A stretch of DNA of 64,000 bases from Anarhynchus alexandrinus. Its lineage: Eukaryota > Chordata > Aves > Charadriiformes > Charadriidae. Shown here piece after piece: positions 27,701 to 38,120 of the stretch. The stretch covers positions 904,187 to 968,186 of the forward strand of contig VUYV01000213.1 of assembly GCA_008711295.1 (NCBI GenBank), written 5' to 3'. Positions within the stretch are counted from its first letter, which is position 1, and each line of letters starts with the position of its first letter. A program made the position numbers and the translations under genes. The notes under the pieces are model-generated. The model ran no database searches, was not told the DNA's origin, and saw only the letters and a program-made list of their open reading frames with translations.

Positions 27701-30360
27701 ATTTTTCATCTAGTAACTTTTCAGATAAGAGCAAGTTTGCCTATTCCTCTTTGTGCCTACATCCACAGAAATTTTACAGGAAGAACAAACTACCATCACA
27801 GAAAACGCCCTGTCTACATGCAGATTTTTCAAATTAAAACAAATTGCATGCAAATATATCTTCCTCTGGAAATAAAACCAAAGAACTGAGTTTTAGCAAA
27901 AGAAAGGAACCAACATTGGCTCAGCAGCATGAAAAATCTGGTAAACTAAATAGCTGTCAAGCAGATGGGTGGCATTATCATTCAACTTTTAGTCTAACAA
28001 TTCTCCTAGAGAAAGTAATTAAGTCCTCTATTCCGCTCCTCTGTCTTTCTTTCCTCTGTCTACTCTGATAATTAGTACTTTAAGAGTTGTCAGATCTGCC
28101 TTCTGAACTACATCATCAGGTCTCACAGGAAAAAGAGCTTTCATCTTTAAGGCACTGTGGCCACTAACAGGGCTACTTTCATGGACAGCACATGTATTAA
28201 ACTTCTTGCACAGGTTTAAATCTGAGTAACACTGCAAACAGCAAAATTATGTTTCCATTTGCATTCTGTTGCCCTGCAGGACTGGAGAAGACTCAATGCC
28301 CTGAGGAAGCATATATTGCTGGGATTCATACAAGATCTCCGTTCCTACATGATCATAATTAAGCCTTCTCCTCCCCATTCATCAGGCTATAAGCTTCATG
28401 ACCAAAAAGAAGTTTTTTATTAGCCTTCCCTGGTAAGGCAACCACTTCACACAAAAATTAATTTTAAAACTTTCTGGTTCTAATGGCAGGCTTGTCTTGC
28501 AGCAGCAGATCTTCCTTCTGACCTACCCCATTTCAAGAGGCTAAGAATAAAACCTTCTTTAATGGGAAAGGCAGAAACAATATCTCAGCACATCCATCTA
28601 ACTCTTATCTTTTGCCCAAGGGAACAATGAAAGATGTGAAAGACATTTAGGAGTGATATCACTGAATTTAACAGATGTTATTTATTACCTTCCCATAATG
28701 AATCTTAACAGAACAACAAGCCAATTAATTATTACTTCCATACACAAAAGATGGAATTACCAGCCCACAGAATGGATGGCTATGTTTTTAGGCACGAATT
28801 GAATACAAAGTCTGATCACAAGCCACTGGAAGTCGCTCCTACAAGAAATGCACCAACTAAGTTATCAAGACTCCAACACCACAAGTATATTATTTAAAAA
28901 AAAAGTTACACTAAAGAGGAGAAAACAGACAATGAGGTAAAGTGCCTTTATATCTCTAGCAGAAGGCTCTAAGCAATTCAGCAAAGTACCAAACCATATG
29001 ATGTCCTAATTTAAAAGAATCTCAATGCCGGGACTAGCCAGATCAAAATCCAGCAAGGCCCACATAAAGCTGTCCATACCAACAGGCAGAGAATCAGATG
29101 CATGTACAAAATGGAAATTTATTTCAAGGCTATAAAGCAAAACCCAAATTTGATTGGTGCACACTGATGTTAAGCAGATCAACATGGCCTTCCAAAACAA
29201 AAGCCAGACTTGAAAGAGAAAGGGGGCTTCTAGCTCACCCTTTAACTCCATGCTTGTTCTCCCATATCTGAATTGCTTACCTCTCATCAGTACACAGTGA
29301 TCTACCACAGAAAGGTAACAACAATATATGACAAAATGCAGCAGAAGCTAGAAAATACATAGTGGGCATGGTGAACAGAAGCACAAGCAAGTACACACCA
29401 TTATAATCTTGGGGGAGGGGGTGTGGGGTGAAGAGGTGATGAAGAACATTTTTCAATCTATTTCTCAGTAAGGCAAAAACTTACATATTTTGTCTTGAAC
29501 CTTCCAAGTTTATTGTGGTAACACTCTGCTCACTGTAATGTGGCAATCTCTCCTAGCGCCTAAGGGATAAAGATTTTTTGGGATAGCTCTAATGAAGATG
29601 AATGTTAAAATATTCTTGGATTTAGTTTGCTGGACAGAGTCTTTTCACTCAGCCCAGTTCATTTTCAGCTGACTTCTCTGAAACAGCTGCAATAAAGGCC
29701 ACACAAAGAAAAATGTAGCTAAGAATACAATGCAAACAAAGAATAAATGCAACTCTGGAAGGAGGCATTAGGTCTGATTCAGCCTCTGAACTACAGGAGG
29801 CAGAACTGCTTCTGTAGAGTATCTGGTAACATAAAGATAGAAGTAACATATTTGTACACCACTTCGCATAAAATGTCCGATCATTGGTAATACCAGTTTA
29901 GCTTCACTGTGGCTAGTAACATCACACACGCCCCACACAGGGGTCTCCGAAATCAGTATTCTAAACACTACTTCTTTTGCAGGTTACAGGAAAAGGAATG
30001 AAATTCTTATTCTGTTTACATGAGTAGCAAAATTTTTGTAAGTCATGGTGTATTCAAGACTCTGAGAAGTTTATCCACATAAGAACTCACCAAGTCACCA
30101 CACCAGAAAAGTTAGACCTATTACCAATAATGGCAAATTCTTGTTAGATGTAATTTAGTGTTTGTACCCCGTCTCCTATACCAAATCTGCCAGCTAATGC
30201 ATCGCTCAGTATCTTGTCGGCTATCATCTGACATGAACTTTGACTATAAAGTTTTCATTGCCTTCTTCTGGAAAATAGAATGCTGTCACATACCTTCATG
30301 TAAGCCAAAGCAAAGATGTGAATGAATTATAATTACTTAGACACAAAGTCATTTTTGTAC

Positions 30361-30399
30361 CAAATACAAATTGTACAAATGTACAAATACAAATTGTAC
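30361..30399. repeat. Short tandem duplication
   Basis: The 16-mer caaatacaaattgtac occurs at 30361-30376 and again at 30384-30399, a 23-bp period. It lies about 130 bp before the CR1 insertion. Confidence 0.75.
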
Positions 30400-30531
30400 T
30401 TTCTCTGCTTATCACCATGTCCTCCAGCTTCAATCCACTACTAGACATTTTTGCTGTGTAACTTCAAATGCCTAAAAGGCTTTCTTTAACCTATTCTCTA
30501 CAGAACAACAGTTCTTCAGAAAAAAACTGAT

Positions 30532-31206
30532 CTGGGGTGCTGGTTGACAGGCAGCTCAATATGAGTCAGCAGTGTGCCCTGGCAGCCAAGAGGGCAAACA
30601 CCATCCTGGGATGCATCACACACAGCATAACCAGCCTGTCAAAAGAGGGGATTATCCCTCTGTATTTAGCCTTGGTCCGGCATCACCTTGAGTACCGTAT
30701 GCAGTTCTGGGCCCCACTATTTAACAAGGATGAGAAAGTCCTTGAGTGCGTCCAGAGGAGGGCAACAAAGCTGGTGGGAGGGCTGGAAGGCATGTCCTGT
30801 GAGGAGCAGCTCAGGACTCTGGGTTTGTCTAGCTTGGAGAGAAGGCTGAGGGGCGACCTCATTGCTCTCTACAGCTTCCTGAGGAGGGGATGTGGAGAGG
30901 GAGGTACTGATCTCTTCTCCCTGGGATCCACTGATAGGATGTGTGGGAACGGTTTGAAGCTGTGCCAGGGGAGGTTTAGACTGGACATTAGGAAGCCTTT
31001 CTTTACCGAGAAGGTGGACAAACACCAGAACAGGCTTCCCAGAGAGGTGGTCGATGCCCCAAGCCTGCCAGAGTTTATGAGGCATTTGGGCAATGCCCGT
31101 AATAACATGCTTTAACTTTTGGTCAGCCCTGAAGTGGTCAGGCAGTTGGACTAGATGTTCATTGTAGGTCCCTTCCAACTGAACCATTCTACTCTATTTT
31201 ATTCTG
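30532..31206 (+). mobile_element. CR1 LINE, 5'-truncated, with open C-terminal reverse-transcriptase frame
   Basis: This is the 3' end of a CR1 non-LTR retrotransposon. The frame 30537-31115 (192 codons, no internal stop) encodes the C-terminal part of CR1 ORF2, with motifs typical of the family: [54 protein letters not shown] and [11 protein letters not shown] stop codon (30528-30530) lies just before the frame, marking the truncation point; the endonuclease and the catalytic reverse-transcriptase core are absent, so it cannot move by itself. A short 3' UTR ends in gtcccttccaact followed by ATTCTA-like units, the usual CR1 tail. It lies antisense to FANCC in intron 1. The intact frame suggests a fairly young copy. 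Confidence 0.93.
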
Positions 31207-31285
31207 AACATAAACAAAACCAATCATTGGTAACAAATCTGATCTAACAAATTCTGATCTGAACATAAACAAAACCTCATCATTG
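31203..31285. repeat. 55-bp-period duplication abutting the CR1 3' end
   Basis: The segment beginning tctgaacataaacaaaacc occurs at 31203-31230 and again at 31258-31285, with a few differences near its end. The first copy begins within the CR1 tail. Confidence 0.75.
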
Positions 31286-33632
31286 AGCCTCGTCTCCCAT
31301 TAACTTGTATTTGTATACCACTTGATTGGAATACAGTGACATTTATTTCCTTAAAATACAGTTTCTCTGAAAAAAAAAAAAAAACCAACCAAAACTTTAA
31401 CTAGAGATTAATTCAAAGTTTCACCATGAAATAAACAGCACTCCTCTCCTTCCAGAGTTGCAATACTTTGAGCTTCTGGGGGGTGGTGTGTGCATATACA
31501 CCAATCCTTAACTTTTTTTTTTTTTTTTTGCTTTTTAGACATTTCACTTAAAGTTCTGCAATTAAAAAATATGCAGTAATTTCCTTATTTCCAAGCATAA
31601 GTAGAAGACCATCTATTAAATTGTACACAGCAAGTTAGAACATTAGTCCTCTCTTCAGAGGAGTCATACACAGCCTGTAATGTAAAATAAAAAACTGTGT
31701 ATTCCTTTGTATTAGTATATCAAGAAACAGCCTTCGCTTCTACCTGTACATACTAAAACCACAAGGAAGCAGGGGGGAAAGCCTAAAAAAGTTCCTGCTG
31801 GAACATCATCTTCCTCCAACTGTGCTGTGGAAAAGATTCTACAAACAGGTAGCACAATCCAAAAATATTCTCCTTTGTTTCACTATTTAAAAAATAAAAG
31901 GTGGAAGGGGAGGGGGGTGACACACAAAACAGAGCCACAATCTATTTAAACACAGAGAAGAATGACTAGCCTTTCTTTCTTCAATTAAATTGTACGTTAA
32001 CACTAAAGGGCTTCGTATTTCCAACAATTATTAATTTAATAGCCATGCAACTTTGCTAAATTCAAGCTTTACCCGTGACTTACACAGATGTAAGAAAAGA
32101 AGCCACATGGTCCAAACTCTTTACCGCAAGTATTTGAACATCAGTTAAAACACTGCCTATGGTGTTGATGTCGAGAGCTATTCATACAGTTTAGAGTTGT
32201 CTTGCTTATACTAAGTGAATTCCTTTCTCCAAAAATCTCTAGAACTGCCTTTTTTTTTTAAGACCCTCTAATATTTAACATAGTAATGAAGCACACACCT
32301 TTCATTGAAATTCTTCAACTCTACAGAGTTAAAGCATTTCTACATAAACGTAAGGAAACAGAGGCACAAACAGAAAATTACTTGTCTAAAGTCACTGAAG
32401 AAACAAATGACAGAAAGAGATAAAAGACACAAATCTCATATGTTCTAGCCCATTAGACAACACTGCTTCTCAAGGATTTCCTCAAAGGTAATCTGTTATT
32501 CAACCTAAGCTCCTCAAGCATGACACAATGGTTTATGCAATGGTGAAGAGCAACAAAGAACCAAAAAGAAAATGACCACACAACATTCATGGGAAAGTAT
32601 TTTCTTTCCAGTTTTTATTAGACATACTTACTTTTGTATCAACTTTAGTGACAGCATAGTAAGTCTAAGTAAGTCTACATATTTATTCTAACAACAGTTG
32701 AGGCTGCTGAAATTCTGTCTAAAGCACTCACATAGTCCACATGCAATGAAAGCAAGTTTGCAAATGAAAGAAGGCATTTCTCTTTGGCATAAAAAAAAAA
32801 AACCTCACCAAAGAGTCTGATACTTTTCTCCCCTCTCTCCCTGACTACTCTCACCCAGAAATAGCCACAGAATAAAATCTTCTGAATAAAGATGCTTTAA
32901 TGGCACTAAGTACACCTGACAGAAAAAGAAAAATGTATTCTTCAGAACAATAAAAATAACTTCATGACATCCACATCAACATTTACACCTTTTTGTTGTA
33001 CATTATTTTAACACACTCCCACAGACACTTGTCCCTGGAGTCCATTGACAAGGTTTCATGCTATTCACAGGCATTAAATCAGGCTATTCATTCTTTGCAA
33101 ACAAGAAGAGATAAGTTTCCTCAGAAACATCTAGAGCAAAGACTTGCAGTGATTCACTCAGTCAAACTAATAATGCAGCAACAATTAGCTATGTGGGCAT
33201 TTACACTGGAGACAGGGCACTGACATTCAAAGCAATGAGGCATTCATTTGGGGGATTCTCAGTCAATTACTCCTGTGTATTCTATACACATATACTTTTT
33301 AATGTGCTAATAGTGGATCCTGTGACTTGCCAGTAAAATTTTTGTCGCATCTGTTCATGAAAAACCTCACAATTTAGCAACGCCATCCTTGGCATGAAAT
33401 TAAAGCTATATCGTTCTGGTATATCATGGGAAGGGAGTTCCTTATGAATTTGTGTCAGCTGATGATACATGAGAACTTTTAATGTACAACACAGGAAAAT
33501 ACTATTAGCTAGCGTTAGGTCTCCTGGCCTCTTCTCCTTGGACACTCATATATGTCAATTTAGTTGTATATTATGATACTTTATTACATTCACTGTTTGG
33601 AATATTTCAATAGTGTCACATAGTTAATCAAG

Positions 33633-33668
33633 ATTTATAAAATAAACATGTTTTGTAAAATAAACATG
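33633..33668. repeat. Short AT-rich tandem duplication
   Basis: Two near-identical units ending taaaataaacatg lie side by side with a period of about 18 bp. Confidence 0.6.
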
Positions 33669-35912
33669 AATCTACTAGCAGGGAGGAAAGACAGCCTTGC
33701 AGTTTGGCTTCAGGAGTCAGAAGCCTAATAATCGGATTCTTACTTCTGACACATCTCACGCATGACACTGAAGACGTCATTTAAGTTTCCAAAGCCTGTT
33801 CTACTTCACCTCTACAGGAGACTGATTAGTACTGCTCTAATTTTAAAGTTTAATAGTACAGTGTACTGTTTTTTTTTTAAATCAAACTAAAAATACATGT
33901 CTGATAATATCAGATTTGTTCCATTTGCAAGGAAAAGGAATTTGTTCCTGTCCAAGATTTACGAAGTTCCTCATGCTGTAGTAGCCTCATGGACTTTATT
34001 TCCCCAGATTACCGTAACTGATGCTGTGCAAATTACATTTGAGCAAGTCATCTGTCTTTAGGTTGTGCACAGTATCATCTGTATAATTCATGACTAGTAA
34101 GCTTATGAAAATATAACTCACGACATAGCTTACCTACAGAATTTCTACTAAAAGTAAAAAATGCATGCAGAAGTTCTATGTCAGAACCCTGCAACCATAT
34201 GCATGGCTAACAGTTAAAAAAATAACAAAAATCTCTTTCAAATAACGTAAGCCTGACATGAATCCAACCTTTACTGTTACATAGTTAGAGTAAAAACACT
34301 CTTGAAAAGATGTAAAGAAGCTGTAACTAAAAATTTCCAAATTCAGAAGATTTAAATTATAATTGTTAACTTAATACAGATTTCTCTTTACAATTTATTT
34401 ATGATTAATTTATGTTTATGTTTAATCAGTTCATGATTAATACGATACTAATAAAGAGTATTTTTGTATTAGGGATACAGTGTTCAACCCCAAATCATAA
34501 CACGCCATTTGTCATAGCCGTGTAAAATAAATATTATTTCTATAGTAAAATGCATAACTAAGTCTTACTAATTTTTAAATACTTTTGCAATACCCATTAA
34601 GGTATTGGCCTTCACCAAGGAGAAAATATTTAACATATTCTACATTCCTGTAACTTACAAAGTAAACTAACTGCGTGGTCCTAAATTGGTCTCACAAGTT
34701 GGTCGTATGTGCCACCAAGTTTCAAGACAAAAAAGGAATTTTTTAATTCCAAAACTACATGAAAGAAAATACAGGTTTTTAATAAGCATTACCATTGTCT
34801 TCATCCTAGTAACATTAGTCACAATGACAGCCATTTATGACAACATTAACTGGAAAACTCAGTCTGGGAATACCCTTCTTGGTGAAAGTTAAATCATTTA
34901 ATTCAAGATTTGACTTGATTTTTGAGAGCTGTTCTACTGTTTATACATGTAATAAGACCTTTACAACCTGGCATACTTTCATGCATTTTTTAGATCAGGT
35001 TGGCACAAAATATGTTGTATTCATTAAAAAAAAAAAGAAAAGAATCTGGTAAGTCGAAGACTGAGGATTTTTATTTGGGATTAATGTTGTGCAATATATG
35101 CATCTTGCTGTAAATGTGAAGAAACAATTCTATGTATATCAAAGGACTCCACCATTATCTGAAATATTGTTTCAGGAAAAAATTGTTTCACCCACCCTTC
35201 ACTTTTCACAAGATCCTTCATCCATCTTTCGAAAGCTTTGTCAAAAACAGCACCTTCACAACAAAGTCAGTACACTGAAACATATGGCTTAGGGAAAAAG
35301 AAAGAAAAGAAGTTACAGTTTAAAAGTACACTGAATGCACAAGGCTGCTCCATTAATAGGAGAAAAACTGTGTCTAGTGCCTTCAAATGGGTATCTTTTG
35401 TTGCTTTAACTCTCTATAACATCTTCCTTAAAACCCAAACTCCCACTGGTGTCCCTTATGACACTTTCACCCATGGTATCCTACAGTTATTGTCATGCGC
35501 TGACCATCCAGCTGGCCCATGTGCATGTGCTGACTAGGCAGAGGACTACTACCAAACAAAATGTGGAACAAGAAGTCTCTCTCTTTGACCCTGCCCTCGA
35601 TTTTTAGAAAATACACAGGAACAGAATTGTTTTCAAACCTTTATCCTGCTTTCAAACTTGGTTAAAAACGGCTAACATTCAATTCTTAGTAGCCAAAGAC
35701 ATGAAGATGTGGAATCACACAGCTCTCATTTCCCAAGGAAATTAAGACCAAACACACTGAAATTGTTATCAAAACCTGATCCATGCCTATAAGTGAAAAG
35801 ATAACCTTCAAGATCTGTTCCCAACTCATACTCTCCCACCGCCATGTTCTCTAAAGATAAATCTCCATTGAGGGGCAAGTATAGCAGCGTTTATATTCTC
35901 TTTACAAACCAA

Positions 35913-35969
35913 CCACTAGAGGACAACCACAAACGTTCAGCAGGCCTGTTTGTATCCAAGAGATGGCAG
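35913..35969 (+). promoter_or_regulatory. Pair of CTCF-like motifs near the CpG island
   Basis: CCACTAGAGGACAA (35913-35926) and CCAAGAGATGGCAG (35956-35969) each match 12 of 14 positions of the CTCF core consensus on the plus strand. They are 43 bp apart and about 1 kb from the CpG island. Two near-matches together are more suggestive than one, but occupancy is unproven. Confidence 0.25.
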
Positions 35970-37492
35970 TAGTGAACAAACATCCACGTAGAGAGGAAGA
36001 GAGACTGCAACAGGGAGGAACAAACAATAAACAAGAGGGCTTTCCAGCAATGCCACAATTCAACAGACAGAAGATTTTCATAGACCTGTAAGTAGCTCAC
36101 AATATATTTTGATAAATATCTCAATTTCTGCTTCAAATATCATATGGTGATGAATTCTCACAACACAATTTTTGAACCTTGAGCAAAGAAGGGATGATGA
36201 ACGTAAAAACAAGTAACAGCAAATAATCCATCTAACTCAGAAACTAAAGTGAATGTTAGTTCATTTAATGGCTGCAGACAAAAAAGTTTTCCCTTTGCAA
36301 AAAAGATTCATACAGTTTGCACTAGGGAGAAAAAATAGAAAAAAAAAAAAAAAGAGCTTCAGAACCTTATAATTACATATTGGAAAAAAGTCCCAAATTC
36401 TCAAGATTCTCCTGGTTTTCAAAGGCCCATCACTAGAATGTTATGTCCCACAAATTCTGCGTAATAGATTCTTCACTGTGATACAGAGCAGCAACAATTA
36501 CCCCATTTTAGCTCTTCTTCCACATCAAAAATGGCAATTTGGAAAATTTTTTGAGAGGAGTGGAAGGCAGTGGTTTAATCGCCTGCATTTATGAACCAAA
36601 ACAAAAATAAAAACGGCAACTTCTCCCAACATTTGGGAGACATTGGTCTTCCCTAATCTTTGGTTTAAATAAAAGGCCAGGTACACTATCTGGCAGTATA
36701 CTGCAAAAGTGTACCGTACTGGAGTTCCTCCACTACAGCAGATGTCTGCGAGTGTCAGATTGCACAGTACAAAAGTTGGCACATCTGCTAAATCAGAAAC
36801 AAAGCTGTAAACTTTTTTACCCCCTCTCTCTGTAAACCATTTAGGAAGGTATCTGTGTATTACAATTGTGCTGATCTCGCGCACGTTATCACAAAAGCAC
36901 ATTTTATCGCCCGGTTTCCAAAGTTCCTAGAACGAAGGGGACGCAGCAAGACGCGGGCAGTGCAGATGTGGAAGTCTCTGTTCAAATTTTTTCACGACCA
37001 GGCGATATTGACCAAGTACCAGCCCTCAGCTGGGACGTGCAGGCGGCCCTTTGTCACCATCTATTCCCACCGGCGACAGCCCACAGCCTCACCGGCATTC
37101 GCACCGAGAAGCTCAACCCTTGCTCGGGGGAGTACAACACACCTGCTTCCCTCCCCCCCCCCACCTCGCCCCCCGCCTTAAGGCAAGAGCGAGGCACAGC
37201 GGCAGCACGGCGTGAAATACCCAACGTTACCTCACGCGTGAGGCAGCGGTATAGCCGGCCAAGCCGCCGGGCCAAGCCGCGGGGCGGACGCTCGGTACAC
37301 AGCAGCTACGACCCAGCGCAGCACCGGCCTCAACGCCGCAGCCGCCTCCCTGAGGCGGCGCACGAAGCTCCGGGGAGGGCCGGGGCGACTCGCCTCGACC
37401 CCTCCGTGTCACGTCCCCCGTCCCCCCTCCGCTTCGTCCGGTTCCCCGCAGCCAACCCACCAAGGCCGGCGGAGGGCCGCCACCGCCACCGC

Positions 37493-37526
37493 CCCCGGCC
37501 CCGGCCCCGGCCCCGGCCCCGGCCCG
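37493..37526. repeat. GGGGCC hexanucleotide repeat, about five units
   Basis: The GGCCCC unit (GGGGCC on the FANCC sense strand) repeats five times with no interruption. Such a tract can form G-quadruplexes and is hard to sequence. It ends 33 bp before the assembly gap, which may be why the gap exists. Confidence 0.9.
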
Positions 37527-37540
37527 CCCTGGCGCACCAC

Positions 37541-37550
37541 ACGCATGCGC
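37541..37550. promoter_or_regulatory. NRF1-like site beside the gap
   Basis: The sequence acgcatgcgc matches 9 of 10 positions of the near-palindromic NRF1 core GCGCATGCGC. A GC box (ccgccc) follows directly. Both suit a CpG-island promoter. Confidence 0.4.
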
Positions 37551-37559
37551 CCGCCCACC

Positions 37560-37714
37560 NNNNNNNNNNNNNNNNNNNNNNNNNNNNNNNNNNNNNNNNN
37601 NNNNNNNNNNNNNNNNNNNNNNNNNNNNNNNNNNNNNNNNNNNNNNNNNNNNNNNNNNNNNNNNNNNNNNNNNNNNNNNNNNNNNNNNNNNNNNNNNNNN
37701 NNNNNNNNNNNNNN
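37560..37714. other. Assembly gap (155 N)
   Basis: A run of N interrupts the CpG island. Frames drawn across it have no meaning. The true gap length may differ. Confidence 0.99.
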
Positions 37715-38120
37715 GGCCTGGGCCGCTGAGGCGGGCGGGCGGTGGGGGAGCGGCCTCCGCGCAGCCACCTCGGCCGCCGGTGCTCTCGCTGGCCGCCCGG
37801 TTCCGCGGCTCGCCCCTGCCCTCAGGCTTTTGGCCGCCCGTTTCACACCCGGGCCCCCAGCGTGAGCCGGCACAAGAGCCTCATCGGCCTTCACGGCCGG
37901 TGGGCTCAAGGGGCTCCTCGTGACTGGAAGCCGAGGTGCGGCTGTTACCTACGTGTCCAAAAATGCACTAGGTGGAACAGAGCGAGACGGGTAAAGCCAG
38001 CTTTGATCCCCTGCCTGCAGCTAAGGTAACAACAACTCCACAGGGAAATGAAAGCGACGGGGACGTCACAGCCCCGGTGAATGTTGTGGTGGGCCTGCCA
38101 AGGGAGCGTTTGGTGGTGGT

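Larger units (their letters stand above)
21734..36880 (-). other. FANCC: FANCC intron 1 (most of it)
   Basis: About 15 kb of AT-rich DNA lies between the first coding exon and the CpG island. The ATG exon has only 9 nt of 5' UTR after its acceptor, so at least one upstream non-coding exon must exist. The only recognisable insertion is the antisense CR1 fragment at 30532-31206. T- and A-runs occur at about 31370-31385, 31511-31529 and 36340-36354. I cannot exclude an alternative non-coding exon, because such exons have no coding signal to find. Confidence 0.6.
36880..38120 (-). promoter_or_regulatory. FANCC: CpG island, presumptive FANCC promoter and non-coding exon 1
   Basis: The composition switches to GC-rich with dense CpG, unlike anything else in the window. 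It lies about 15 kb upstream of the FANCC start codon on the gene's own strand, and the coding exon needs an upstream non-coding exon. Two minus-strand donor candidates are visible: gag|gtaacg with the exon ending at 37231, and tag|gtaaca with the exon ending at 37949. An NRF1-like site (37541-37550) and CCGCCC boxes fit a housekeeping, TATA-less promoter. A plus-strand donor candidate aag|gtaac (38026) leaves room for a divergent transcript. The transcription start probably falls in or near the N gap, so exon 1 cannot be drawn exactly. Confidence 0.6.

Noticed and set aside
36968..37909. Long frames across the CpG island (up to 253 codons)
   Set aside because: They run through the N gap and exist because GC-rich DNA has few stop codons. 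The Gly/Arg and Pro/Arg repeats come from the GGGGCC tract.
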